From positions 1 through 54,722 of the IMG/VR virus record IMGVR_UViG_3300018083_000035: a DNA stretch of 54,722 nt; one strand, 5' to 3'. Source of the stretch: a virus. Below the pieces are notes generated by a model, which saw nothing but the letters and a program-made list of their open reading frames with translations, did no database searches and had not been told where the DNA came from. Numbering within the stretch: position 1 is the stretch's first letter; each line of letters starts with the position of its first letter. The position numbers and the translations under genes are program-made. This document shows positions 1 through 7,889 of this stretch, in pieces.

Positions 1-1321
1 AACATACGTTCCTGATCCAGACATGAACACTGTGCTGCTGATGCACTTCGATGATCTGACGGACGCATCACAGTACAAGCGCGGCGCAATACAAACCGCA
101 GGCGCTCCGGTTATCGCCAGTATCACCCGGACACCATTCGGCGGTTCGAGGGCGCTATATCTCGGTGCTGGGGCGAACTATCTCGGCTACCCGGACAGCG
201 CCGACTGGGTCATTGGCACCAAGGATTTCACCGTCGATTGCTGGGTTTACCTTGATCAAGGATACCCGGCCACCAACAACTATGCCGTCCTCACGCAGAT
301 GAACGGCGGCAACGATTACAATGACCGTCATTTGTTTTTGTATATCGCATCTAACGGCTCTGTTGTTTCAGACTGCAACAAGGCTGGTGTGACTGTCTAT
401 TTCACCGGAACAGGCCCCAACACCGTTCCACTGAACGCCTGGACGCATCTGGCGGTCGTCCGCAACGGCACCGCTGTTGAGATTTACGTCAACGGTGTCA
501 AAGGCTCTGGTTATGTGCTTCCCGCCAACACTTCATTCCAAGACCTCGCCGGGCCATTGCGGATAGGCACGATGGCGACCGATCAACTGTTCAAGGGCTA
601 CATCGATGAGGTGCGCTTCACTATCGGCAGGGCGTTGTGGACCGCCAACTTCACGCCGCCGAATGCTCCGTATCCACGGCAAGAAGAAACCGTTCTGTTG
701 CTGCATTATGACAACGGCTTTGATGACAGCTCACAGAAACGACGCGGCCGCGGGAACAGCAACGCCAGCATAACAACCGCGCAGAAGAAGTTTGGCACTC
801 AGTCATTGATGCTCAGCGGGGCGCAATATCATTGGTATTATGACGCCGCCGATTTTGACTTCGACAACGGCGACTTCACGATCGATTGCTGGCTCTACAG
901 CCTCGACAACGGATCGGTAAATCAGCGCGCACTGTTTGGCGCGATGAACGGTGACACAACCAACGTGTCTGTCGGCGCGCTGCTCTATAACGGCACCATT
1001 TATTGCAGCTTGGGGAAAACCGGCAGCGATTGGTACACATACAAGATCGTCGGCACGATTCCGTTCACGCTTAACACTTGGCATCATTATGCGCTGGTCA
1101 GAACCGGCAACATCATCAAGCAATACATCGACGGCGTTCTCGATGGCACGCCGCTCGATTTCGGCACCTCTCGCATATTCAACAGCACGGCTGCGTTTAT
1201 CATAGGCGCGGCAGGCAACGCTGCTTACTATTGGAACGGCTACCTTGACGAGTTTAGGATCACCAAGGGCCGTGCCTTGTGGACTGCCAATTTCACGCCG
1301 CCAACTGCACCGAGTACCTGA
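1..1321 (+). CDS. LamG-domain virion/tail protein, 5'-truncated by window edge
   Basis: The frame is open from base 2, so this is the 3' part of a longer gene. The in-frame ATG at 23 aligns with an internal Leu of the intact homologue at 48919-50961 and is not the true start. About 439 residues remain, holding two concanavalin A-like LamG jelly-roll domains. Each opens with a VLLMHFD or VLLLHYD strand, has a central DFTxDCWxY motif and closes with IDEVRF/IDEFRI followed by ALWTANFTPP. The homologue has three such domains, so about one domain is missing here. LamG domains bind glycans; between fibre genes this is probably a receptor-binding or adhesion protein on the virion. The stop at 1319-1321 is directly followed by the next fibre gene. 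Confidence 0.85.
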   Translation, partial: TYVPDPDMNTVLLMHFDDLTDASQYKRGAIQTAGAPVIASITRTPFGGSRALYLGAGANYLGYPDSADWVIGTKDFTVDCWVYLDQGYPATNNYAVLTQMNGGNDYNDRHLFLYIASNGSVVSDCNKAGVTVYFTGTGPNTVPLNAWTHLAVVRNGTAVEIYVNGVKGSGYVLPANTSFQDLAGPLRIGTMATDQLFKGYIDEVRFTIGRALWTANFTPPNAPYPRQEETVLLLHYDNGFDDSSQKRRGRGNSNASITTAQKKFGTQSLMLSGAQYHWYYDAADFDFDNGDFTIDCWLYSLDNGSVNQRALFGAMNGDTTNVSVGALLYNGTIYCSLGKTGSDWYTYKIVGTIPFTLNTWHHYALVRTGNIIKQYIDGVLDGTPLDFGTSRIFNSTAAFIIGAAGNAAYYWNGYLDEFRITKGRALWTANFTPPTAPST

Positions 1322-1322
1322 C

Positions 1323-2258
1323 ATGGGCCTCAATTTCCCCGCTTCGCCAGCGATCAACGACCTCTACCCGGTCCCGGCCGTGCCTGGCGTGCCGCAGTAC
1401 AAGTGGGACGGCACCGTCTGGCTGGCGAACGCCGGCGGTGGCGGCGCAGCTGGCGGCGACTTCGTGCCGATCGCCGGCGGCGTCATGACCGGCGAGCTGA
1501 TCAACAAGATCGGCCTCGGCGTCATCGCCGCGGGGCAGAGCGGCGCCTATCTCAGCATATTGAAGCCGCCGGCTGCGGCGGGCGCCAACACTGTTGAAGG
1601 CGGCGTCGGCGAGCAAACGGATTGGTCGGACTACCAAGCGCGCTGGCAGATAATGTTGGGCGACACCAAAGATGCTGTCGGCAACACCGGCAACAACTTC
1701 GCTGTTTTCCGGTTCGACAACACCGGCCTGCCGCTCGGCAAGCCGCTGGCGATCGACCGGGCGACCGGGCAGGTGCTGCTGGCGAACGATCCGACGCAGC
1801 CGTTGAGCGTTGCCACCAAGCAGTATGTTGACACCAAGGTTGCTGCGGTTCCGGTCGCGCCTGCCGCTGCGACCGTGGCCGAGTACCGCAGCAATTCCGC
1901 GCCAACCAAGATGCTTACGCCCGGCACGGCATGGGGTGCGATGACGAGCGTCGATCTGAGCGGCACTGAAGTGGCCGGCGTGCTGACAATCGACTTCAAT
2001 TCAGGCTTCGACTTCTTCTGGTACATCAGCGCGGCCGGTCGAACGCTGGCAAACCCAACAGGTCTGAAGACGGGACAGCGCGGCACCATCACGCTGTCAA
2101 ATACTGGCGCAGGCACGATCACGACGTGGGGATCGAAGTGGAAGTTCCCTGGCGGCGTCAAACCGACGTTGACGCCCAACGCTGTTGATCTGCTGTCTTA
2201 CTTTGTTGCCGATCCCGCCGCCAATATCTACTGCACTGTTGGTACGGACTTTAAATAA
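1323..2258 (+). CDS. phage tail-fibre-type protein (311 aa)
   Basis: Starts MGLNFPASPAINDLYPVP, matching the gene at 48152-48922, which begins with nearly the same residues. It carries a fibre-repeat signature: GGVMTGEL near residue 60, then ATKQYVD near residue 170. Such GDTMTG...KQYVD repeats form trimeric beta-rich shafts in phage fibres. The C-terminal third is a separate beta-rich domain shared loosely with the 48152 protein. The ATG lies one base past the previous stop and there is no clear ribosome site, so translational coupling is likely. In the right-hand copy of this module the homologue lies before the LamG gene, not after it. Confidence 0.75.
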   Translation: MGLNFPASPAINDLYPVPAVPGVPQYKWDGTVWLANAGGGGAAGGDFVPIAGGVMTGELINKIGLGVIAAGQSGAYLSILKPPAAAGANTVEGGVGEQTDWSDYQARWQIMLGDTKDAVGNTGNNFAVFRFDNTGLPLGKPLAIDRATGQVLLANDPTQPLSVATKQYVDTKVAAVPVAPAAATVAEYRSNSAPTKMLTPGTAWGAMTSVDLSGTEVAGVLTIDFNSGFDFFWYISAAGRTLANPTGLKTGQRGTITLSNTGAGTITTWGSKWKFPGGVKPTLTPNAVDLLSYFVADPAANIYCTVGTDFK

Positions 2259-2890
2259 TGCTGCCAGCAACCATGCCATTGTTGATTGCAGACTTGTTCC
2301 CGCGGGTGAGATCCATCACCACAACGGACAGCCCGCCAAAAACGGCGCATGTCATCAACATACCGGGCGTCATCAATGCTGGCGACCTATTGATATGCGT
2401 TGCGGCTACCGCTGGTCTGGTATCCTTGTCGGCTGGTTGGACAGGGTTTGACACCATATCCGGCAGTTACCGGGTGGCTTCCGCCACTGGTGCAGACGCG
2501 CTGACTATTACCTTGTCCGGTTCGTACTACCTGATGGCGGCAGTTTATCTCATAACGGGTTATGTCGGTACGCCGCAGGGGACGAGCGTTGCTACGTCAG
2601 CAGCGACGACGCACGACCCGCCGCCGCTTTCGCCATCGTGGGGCCTGAAGAACACGTTGTGGATTGTGCAGGCCACCAGCGGTGTGATTGTTGCCGGCGG
2701 CTCTGGGTTCAACAGCTTCCCGCCCAACTACACCAACGCTGTCCATATCGCCCCACCCGGCACGGTTGGCTATGCGCTTTGGACCGCCCGGCGCAAGTTG
2801 CGGGCTGCGACCGAAGACCCAGGCCCACTTACCTCGTCCGAAGCCGTGAGTGCCCGCGTTCGCACCATTGCTGTGCAGGGAGCTGGATAA
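2258..2890 (+). CDS. putative virion appendage protein, unrecognised family (210 aa)
   Basis: Start overlaps the previous stop (TAATG at 2256-2260), and its own TAA overlaps the next ATG. The product is beta-rich and Ser/Thr/Gly-rich. The pattern AGDLLICVAATAG, then GWTGFD, a long Thr/Ser strand region and a closing WTARRKL is what small jelly-roll virion proteins look like, but I cannot name a family. It has no counterpart in the right-hand copy of the module, where the LamG gene runs straight into the next fibre gene. Its position inside a fibre block is the main evidence for a structural, host-recognition role. Confidence 0.5.
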   Translation: MLPATMPLLIADLFPRVRSITTTDSPPKTAHVINIPGVINAGDLLICVAATAGLVSLSAGWTGFDTISGSYRVASATGADALTITLSGSYYLMAAVYLITGYVGTPQGTSVATSAATTHDPPPLSPSWGLKNTLWIVQATSGVIVAGGSGFNSFPPNYTNAVHIAPPGTVGYALWTARRKLRAATEDPGPLTSSEAVSARVRTIAVQGAG

Positions 2891-4197
2891 TGACATCGCA
2901 CTATCGCCACCGCCGCGACAACAACGCCGCCGCCCCGTTCGCTTCTCCGCTGGAGAAGGGCGAGATCGCGGTCAATACCGCCAACCGGCAGCTCGCGGTC
3001 GGCGATCCGGCCGGCCAGCCGCTCGCCCTGCTTGCGGCGCGCTACTTCGACGTGAAGTCGCAATACGCCATCAACGACTTCGTCGTCTACCAGGACAACC
3101 TCTATGTCGCGATCGCCGCCGTTGCGCCAGGCGCCTTCAACGCCGCGCAGTGGCGCATGGCCTCGTTTGCCGTAGGCACCAATTACCTGCTGCTCTCCGG
3201 CGGGACGATGGTCGGGCCGCTGGTCCTGGCCGGCGCCCCAACGGCCGACCTGGAGGCGGCGACCAAGAAATACGTCGACGATTCCCAGCCGCCGCCCCCG
3301 GCTGCCAGCACGATCCCGTCGACTGCCACCGGCGACATCATCGCCACTAACGTGCAAGCCGCGATCGCCGAGCTGGACACCGAGAAGGTCGCCAAGGCCG
3401 GCTCGACCATGACCGGACACCTTAGCCTGCCGGCCGGCCCGACTTCGGCCCAGGCGGTGCGCCGGGACTACGTCGACGCAGCTGACACCACCAATGCCAC
3501 CAACATCACCAATGTCAGCAATGCCAAGGTGAACAAGGCCGGCGATACCATGACCGGCACCTTGTACGTCAGCGGCGATGTTTCCGCCTACCGCAACGCC
3601 AACAGTGGCGTATTGTACCTCGGCAGCAATAACGTCCATTACCTGCACTTCGACGGTGCCACCTACGTCCTGCCGAGCGGCGGCATGTCGGTGGGCGGCC
3701 CTATCAGTGCAGGTGCCGGTAATTTCTCCGGCCTGCTCACTGCCGGCGGCGGGTCCAACTTTCCCAGCAACGTCAACCACACGCTCTACAACAACGGCGT
3801 CTATTTTGCCTCGGCGACACCATCCAGTGTCATGGTGCAGGGGCCGCCGTACCCGACCATTGCATTCCACTGCCAAGGCTACTTCGGCGCCAACTTCGGC
3901 ATGAATACCGACGGCAACTTCTATATGGGCGGCTGGTCGCACGGCGAAGGCGTGGCCTACAAGTTCTGGACGACACGCGACTTCAGCGCCAATCCGGGCA
4001 ATCCGCTGGTCAACGCGCGGTGGGTGTACCTCGGCGACGTGGACTGCGGGTTCAATGGCCCTCTGCAAGAGCCGTGGGGTGGGGCCGGTATCACTGGGAT
4101 AAGTGGCCCAAGTTCGTATAATGCTTTCACCGCCCGCTTTCGTCAGTTTCAGATTCAGGTCGCTGACGGCACTTGGGTTGCCACTGGATACGCATGA
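2890..4197 (+). CDS. tail fibre protein with YRHRR docking N-terminus (435 aa)
   Basis: The N-terminus MTSHYRHRRD...LEKGEIAVNTANRQLAVGD is shared with the proteins at 46413-48152 and 50964-52274, suggesting a common virion-docking domain. It continues with a carbohydrate-binding-like stretch (YFDVKSQYAINDFVVYQDNLYVA), two shaft repeats (GGTMVGPL...ATKKYVDD and GSTMTGHL...VRRDYVD) and a C-terminal domain of about 150 residues (GPPYPTIAFHCQGYFGAN...). That last domain is almost identical to the end of the 50964 protein. Start ATG overlaps the previous stop (TAATG). Likely a host-receptor-binding fibre. Confidence 0.8.
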   Translation: MTSHYRHRRDNNAAAPFASPLEKGEIAVNTANRQLAVGDPAGQPLALLAARYFDVKSQYAINDFVVYQDNLYVAIAAVAPGAFNAAQWRMASFAVGTNYLLLSGGTMVGPLVLAGAPTADLEAATKKYVDDSQPPPPAASTIPSTATGDIIATNVQAAIAELDTEKVAKAGSTMTGHLSLPAGPTSAQAVRRDYVDAADTTNATNITNVSNAKVNKAGDTMTGTLYVSGDVSAYRNANSGVLYLGSNNVHYLHFDGATYVLPSGGMSVGGPISAGAGNFSGLLTAGGGSNFPSNVNHTLYNNGVYFASATPSSVMVQGPPYPTIAFHCQGYFGANFGMNTDGNFYMGGWSHGEGVAYKFWTTRDFSANPGNPLVNARWVYLGDVDCGFNGPLQEPWGGAGITGISGPSSYNAFTARFRQFQIQVADGTWVATGYA

Positions 4198-4613
4198 TGC
4201 GGATCATCCATCACGGTACATGGTCGCCCTACAAGCCAGCCGTGCTGCCGGCCCTGTTTCCGGCCAGTGCATTGTTCTGCCGACGCGATGGCGCGACCGA
4301 TTGGTATGAGTTCCTCAAGCAGAACGTCTTGCTGCCGGATACGGTGAAGCTCGCGGTCGAGGCTGGCGTCGTCAAGGTCGCGACACGTGATGCGACGGCG
4401 ATATGGCCGATCAATCGCCTCGTTCTTGAGGTGATGGACGACGACGACGAGAGCGATCCGCAGCCGCGCTACCAGGGTATGTGCTACGATACTGAAGCAA
4501 ACGGGCTATTGTTGCCGTCGGAGCCGCCAGTGCTGCCGCCGGTCAAGTCGCCGCATGAGCGGCTCGATGAGCTGGAGAAGCGCGTCAAGGCGCTGGAAGC
4601 CAGGAAAAAGTGA
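4194..4613 (+). CDS. conserved hypothetical protein after fibre gene (139 aa)
   Basis: Begins in an ATGATG that overlaps the fibre stop (TGA at 4195-4197); the first ATG gives the usual ATGA overlap. The product MMRIIHHGTWSPY... is mixed alpha/beta with an acidic DDDDES patch near residue 80 and a C-terminal coiled coil rich in Glu, Leu, Lys and Arg (about residues 115-139). By eye it differs from the right-hand copy at 52271-52690 at 8 of 139 positions and has identical length, so it is under selection. Its place directly after a fibre suggests a fibre-assembly or tail role; no family recognised. Confidence 0.7.
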   Translation: MMRIIHHGTWSPYKPAVLPALFPASALFCRRDGATDWYEFLKQNVLLPDTVKLAVEAGVVKVATRDATAIWPINRLVLEVMDDDDESDPQPRYQGMCYDTEANGLLLPSEPPVLPPVKSPHERLDELEKRVKALEARKK

Positions 4614-4822
4614 TCGAGTACACCGGCAAGGCCGCGGCCGAGGTTGCCAAGGGACTGGCAGCTGGTGGGCCGCTGGCGTTGCCGCTGGTGATCATCAACG
4701 TGGTCTGCCTCGGCGTGGTGTTCTTCACGCTGTACCATATCTCCAACGCATCCGAGCGACGTGACAGCTTGATTGCCGAGCTGGCCAAGTCTTGCCAGCC
4801 GATCGTCGAAAGGATGAAATGA
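4610..4822 (+). CDS. small single-TM protein, holin-like candidate (70 aa)
   Basis: GTG start at 4610 overlaps the previous stop and is preceded by AGGAAAAA; the right-hand homologue at 52687 uses ATG at the same place, which confirms the start. A short polar N-terminus with an amphipathic segment (TGKAAAEVAKGLAAGG) is followed by one strong membrane segment at about residues 24-43 (LALPLVIINVVCLGVVFFTLY) and a charged cytoplasmic-type tail (SERRDSLIAELAKSCQ). Size and topology fit a small phage holin or another lysis-cassette membrane protein; a regulator of lysis or an inner-membrane spanin-like subunit remains possible. Confidence 0.55.
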   Translation: MIEYTGKAAAEVAKGLAAGGPLALPLVIINVVCLGVVFFTLYHISNASERRDSLIAELAKSCQPIVERMK

Positions 4823-4851
4823 GTCTGCAACGATAAGAAGGATGCGATGTT

Positions 4852-5190
4852 ATGAAGAAGGCCAAGCGAAAACGCCCGGTTGTTGCGCGCAAGCGCAAGG
4901 TGACTGCGCGGAGGAAGCCGGCCAGCCCCCGTAAAAAGAGGAAGTCCAAGATGTCCAAGAAGTCGAATGACGACGACGACGAGCCTCGCACTGCAACAAA
5001 ACACCCGGACCAGCACCGCCGGACCGCGGGCGATCAACCGCAGGATCCGGCCACGCCCGACCAGACTTCCGACCCGGTCGAGCTGGCTAAGAAAGAGCAT
5101 TCCGGCATCGACCCAATGGGCCAGCCGCCCGACAACCCGCAGGCGCCCAATCCGCCAGTGGAAGAAGACCCGGAGCGCAAGAACAAGTGA
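4852..5190 (+). CDS. highly basic N-terminus, Pro-rich acidic C-terminus protein (112 aa)
   Basis: The first 38 residues are mostly Lys/Arg with Pro and Ala (KKAKRKRPVVARKRK...), resembling histone H1-type or nucleic-acid-binding tails. An Asp run (DDDDE) and a hydrophilic Pro/Asp/Gln-rich tail ending in PERKNK follow. Preceded by AAGAAGGA. The right-hand homologue (52930-53193) keeps the basic start and the MGQPPD motif but its tail is about 25 residues shorter, so the tail tolerates length change. No enzymatic domain is visible; DNA binding or packing is a guess from composition. Confidence 0.65.
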   Translation: MKKAKRKRPVVARKRKVTARRKPASPRKKRKSKMSKKSNDDDDEPRTATKHPDQHRRTAGDQPQDPATPDQTSDPVELAKKEHSGIDPMGQPPDNPQAPNPPVEEDPERKNK

Positions 5191-5474
5191 CCGAGTGGCC
5201 TAAAAACCCACAACTGCGCGTTGGCGGGGAGCTGGAGCCAACCGGCCCCGTCAACGTGTTCAATGAGAAGGTGGCGACCGCCGAAGCCATCAATCGCGCG
5301 ATCGACACCAAGACCGCCTACGACACCACCCATCCGCCACCCGCTCCGATAACGATCGATCCCGTGCCGGACGGCACGCCGATCAGCGCCGGCGGTCCCA
5401 TTACAATCGACGAAACCAAGTATATGATCGAGCCGCAATTCGTCGGCCACAAGGTGATACCGCGCAGACGCTGA
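5187..5474 (+). CDS. conserved small phage protein (95 aa)
   Basis: GTG start overlapping the previous stop (GTGA at 5187-5190); the right-hand homologue at 53190 has the same GTG context, which supports it. Conserved core: TEWPKNPQLR.GGELEPTGPVNVFNEK, then AIDTKTAYD and a Pro-rich stretch with GTPISAGGP. The C-terminus diverges between copies (IEPQFVGHKVIPRRR here, IDLAATRRRR there) but is basic in both. The PISAGGPI-type motif echoes the Pro-rich proteins at 16.9-18.2 kb, which hints at a shared virion or scaffold context. No known fold recognised. Confidence 0.65.
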   Translation: MTEWPKNPQLRVGGELEPTGPVNVFNEKVATAEAINRAIDTKTAYDTTHPPPAPITIDPVPDGTPISAGGPITIDETKYMIEPQFVGHKVIPRRR

Positions 5475-5494
5475 TCTAACGCCGGGGGGCCACC

Positions 5495-5698
5495 ATGATC
5501 TCAACTTTGATAAGCATCGTGCTGCTGCTGGTGGTGCTCGGTGTCATCCTGTGGGGGCTACAACAGCTTCTGCCTATGGTGCCTATGGACCCGAGATTCA
5601 GAACTGTGATCTCGGTGTTGATCACCATCATTGTCGTCTTGATCATTGTCTGGATCATTGCCGGTCTGCTCGGCGTGGTGACGCCACTGAGGTTGTGA
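5495..5698 (+). CDS. two-TM small membrane protein, candidate holin (67 aa)
   Basis: Strong ribosome site (CCGGGGGG) seven bases before ATG. Two hydrophobic helices at about residues 3-25 and 37-62 are separated by a short Met/Pro loop (LLPMVPMDPRFR). This resembles the small Thivi_2564-type membrane proteins and class II-like holins with two transmembrane segments. It sits just before the lipoprotein spanin candidate. There is no counterpart in the right-hand copy of the cassette, where a different two-TM gene (53679-53852) lies one gene later. Confidence 0.6.
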   Translation: MISTLISIVLLLVVLGVILWGLQQLLPMVPMDPRFRTVISVLITIIVVLIIVWIIAGLLGVVTPLRL

Positions 5699-5898
5699 TG
5701 ACCGCGCACGATTACTTTCTAGTTGCCACTGTTTTTGGCGCGGCGTTACTTGCCATCCTACTATCCAGCTGCATGGTAGTTACCGAACGGCCGCCGTTTT
5801 ATACCAGATACGAAATCGATGCGATCAATGCCGAAACCGCCTGCCGACAACTGGCGCGAACAATTATCCAAATGGAACGCTGCACAGTCAGGAGATAA
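5698..5898 (+). CDS. small lipoprotein, outer-membrane spanin (Rz1-like) candidate (66 aa)
   Basis: ATG at 5698 overlaps the previous stop (TGATG). The N-terminus MTAHDYFLVATVFGAALLAILLSSC is a short lipoprotein signal with a lipobox ending LLSS-C (LLSG-C in the homologue at 53470). After the Cys comes a short periplasmic part with TERPPFYTRYEIDAI and two more conserved Cys residues. Size, lipobox and location fit an o-spanin that fuses outer and inner membranes at lysis. A partner i-spanin is not obvious, so a unimolecular arrangement or a different small lipoprotein role is possible. Confidence 0.6.
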   Translation: MTAHDYFLVATVFGAALLAILLSSCMVVTERPPFYTRYEIDAINAETACRQLARTIIQMERCTVRR

Positions 5899-5899
5899 A

Positions 5900-6064
5900 A
5901 TGGCTAAGCCCGACCAGGATATATTCCCGCCGGACCCGGCTTTGATCCGGCCGCTGGTGCCGCGGATCGAGATCGCGCTGACCGTGCCGGATGGCGTTGA
6001 CCTGCAGATCACCGTCAACGGCGTCGGCGTGCTGATGCAGGATGACGACGAAGACGCGGCCTAG
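5900..6064 (+). CDS. small acidic protein (54 aa), copy-specific
   Basis: AGGAG six bases before ATG at 5900 marks a real start. The product MAKPDQDIFPPDPALIR...RIEIALTVPDGVDLQITVNGVGVLMQDDDEDAA has two predicted beta strands and an acidic end. It is absent from the right-hand cassette, where the two-TM gene 53679-53852 takes its place between the lipoprotein gene and the conserved AT element. Function unknown. Confidence 0.55.
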   Translation: MAKPDQDIFPPDPALIRPLVPRIEIALTVPDGVDLQITVNGVGVLMQDDDEDAA

Positions 6065-6090
6065 CCCAAAAATTTTTTCGGATTTTCAAC
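6065..6090 (+). promoter_or_regulatory. conserved AT intergenic element, copy 1
   Basis: CCAAAAATTTTTTC followed by TTTTCAAC lies between the stop at 6064 and the ATG at 6104. Nearly the same block occurs at 53854-53880 in the equivalent place and at 27215-27242 in another context. The A5T6 core is self-complementary and could be a bent-DNA or bidirectional terminator-like site. TTAGGGGAA, just downstream, is the ribosome site of the next gene. Confidence 0.5.
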
Positions 6091-6103
6091 TTAGGGGAAC
6101 CCA

Positions 6104-6328
6104 ATGCCGTCCAAGATCGGTAAGACCGTGAGCATCAAGGCGCCGCCGGTTGCTAAACCGCCGCCGCCATCAAAGACGCAAGACAACTACACCCACCACA
6201 CTTCTCCGGTGAAAGGTCCGCAGCCGACCCCGGTTGAGCCAAGTACGATTTCATCCACGCCGAAGGCGAAGATCCGCACGCTGCCGGATGTGCCGGCGGC
6301 AAAGTACAAACATGTCGACGAAGGCTGA
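6104..6328 (+). CDS. Pro/Lys-rich small protein before terminase (74 aa)
   Basis: Starts MPSKIGKTV after a TTAGGGGAA ribosome site and overlaps the terminase start by 17 bases. Pro/Ser/Lys-rich and largely disordered, with conserved blocks KIGKTV, DNYTHHTSP, KGPQPTPVEP and PKAKIRTLPDVP shared with 53895-54122. Position directly upstream of the large terminase is where a small terminase often lies, but no helix-turn-helix or oligomerisation core is visible, so I do not call it TerS. Confidence 0.65.
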   Translation: MPSKIGKTVSIKAPPVAKPPPPSKTQDNYTHHTSPVKGPQPTPVEPSTISSTPKAKIRTLPDVPAAKYKHVDEG

Positions 6329-7889
6329 ACAGGACGTCCGCCTCAAGCTTTTGAAGCGCAAGCGGGCGGTCCTCACCGCCCGCGACGATCTGATAGCGTT
6401 TACACAGTTGATGATGCCCGACCCTAACTTCGATGACGAAGTTGGGCAGTCGCTCTATAAGCCACAGCCGTTCCACCGAATGATCGGCCGCGCGCTTGAA
6501 GATGTCGAGCGCGGCGACTACCGGCGGTTGATGATCAATGTCGGACCCAGATTTGGCAAAACCACGCTGGCTAGTGCCATGTTTCCAGCATGGTACGTCG
6601 GTCGGCACCCTGACCGATCTATTATCGTTGCGACCTACAATGAGCATTACTCCTGGGATTTGGGACGGCGAGTTCGTGATATTATGGAAACACCTGAATA
6701 TAAACAGGTGTTCCCAGAAGTAGAGATCAAGGTCGGCGCCAATGCAGTCAACCGGGTCCAAACGACCAGAGATGGCGTGGTCTTCAGTGTGGGACGCGGC
6801 TCCTCGATCACCGGACGTGGTGGCCACTGCATCTTATTGGACGACCCTATTAAGGATCGAACTGAAGCTGACTCAGTCATCGTTAGAGAGAAGCTGTGGC
6901 AATGGTACAATCAAGTCCTCAGAACTCGCCTCATGGATTCGACTGGCACTATCGTCATCGTCCAAACCAGGTGGACCGAAGACGATCTCGTTGGCAGGCT
7001 TATCGACCCGCTTAATCCATACTTCAATGTTGAAGAAGCCAAAGCCTGGCGCAAGATTGATCTGCCGGCATTAGCCGAAGACAACGACATTCTCGGCCGC
7101 GCGCCCGGCGAGGCGCTATGGCCGGAGCGGTTCACCCAGCAATATCTGGAGGAGATCCGTGCCACCGATCCGCGTGGATTTGCTGCGCTGTATCAGGGCC
7201 GTCCAGGACCTAAAGACGGCGCATTCTTCAAGGATAGCGACCTGGTCCCTTACAATAAAATGGATGACATACCGGCGTTTCATACCTTGCGATTCTATGG
7301 GGCATCGGACCACGCGGTGTCGGTCGCCAAATCCGCCGACAAGACCTGTCTGATGATCGTCGGCGTCGATGAGAAGGACAACATCTGGGTGATGCCGGAC
7401 ATGGTCTGGAAGCGGCTGGATTCTCATGAGGCGGTCGAAAGCATGATCGCGCTGATGAAGAAGTATAAGCCGCAGTTTTGGTGGGCCGAGGGCGGCGCCA
7501 TCACCAAGAGCATCGGTCCATTTCTCAAACGGCGTATGCGCGAGAAGCAGGTGTTCTGCGCGATCGATCCGATCAACCCCGCGGCCGACAAGCAGCAGCG
7601 CGCCCAGGCGATCCAGGCTAGAACCTCTATGAAGATGGTGCGCTTTCCCAGCTTCACCCGCTGGTGGTCGGAGGGCCAGGATCAAATACTTAAATTCCCG
7701 CATGGCTCAAACGATGACCTGGTCGACACTCTGAGCCTTATTGGGCTAGGACTATCGAAGATGCACGGGCGAACCCGCGGCAGGAAGATCGAGCCAGAAA
7801 CAACGGCCGGCTCCTTCCGCGAGATGTTTGCAGACACGCGCCGGCGTGAGGGTCACGATCTTCGGGCGAGGAGCCTGCAAGGATGGTAG
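6312..7889 (+). CDS. terL: terminase large subunit (525 aa)
   Basis: Packaging motor ATPase/nuclease. The start is ATG 6312 (MSTKAEQDVRLK), not the upstream in-frame codons: it overlaps the previous gene by 17 bases and is mirrored at 54106. Walker A is GPRFGKTT near residue 80; Walker B is CILLDDP near 180, followed by RTEAD; coupling and nuclease regions follow, with FYGASDHAV near 335 probably being an RNase H-like nuclease motif. Length is typical. The stretch 6825-6920 is identical base for base to 54619-54714 in the truncated second copy. Confidence 0.93.
   Translation: MSTKAEQDVRLKLLKRKRAVLTARDDLIAFTQLMMPDPNFDDEVGQSLYKPQPFHRMIGRALEDVERGDYRRLMINVGPRFGKTTLASAMFPAWYVGRHPDRSIIVATYNEHYSWDLGRRVRDIMETPEYKQVFPEVEIKVGANAVNRVQTTRDGVVFSVGRGSSITGRGGHCILLDDPIKDRTEADSVIVREKLWQWYNQVLRTRLMDSTGTIVIVQTRWTEDDLVGRLIDPLNPYFNVEEAKAWRKIDLPALAEDNDILGRAPGEALWPERFTQQYLEEIRATDPRGFAALYQGRPGPKDGAFFKDSDLVPYNKMDDIPAFHTLRFYGASDHAVSVAKSADKTCLMIVGVDEKDNIWVMPDMVWKRLDSHEAVESMIALMKKYKPQFWWAEGGAITKSIGPFLKRRMREKQVFCAIDPINPAADKQQRAQAIQARTSMKMVRFPSFTRWWSEGQDQILKFPHGSNDDLVDTLSLIGLGLSKMHGRTRGRKIEPETTAGSFREMFADTRRREGHDLRARSLQGW

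Noticed and set aside
23-25. ATG 23 as start of the first gene
   Set aside because: The frame is open upstream to the window edge and the homologue at 48919-50961 aligns across it with an internal Leu.
2770-4068. 432-codon open frame on the minus strand opposite the fibre gene
   Set aside because: A shadow of GC-rich coding sequence; the plus frame has fibre motifs and coupled starts, the minus frame has no recognisable motif or ribosome site.
6104-6328. Terminase small subunit just upstream of TerL
   Set aside because: Position fits but the product is short, Pro-rich and disordered with no helix-turn-helix or ring-forming core.
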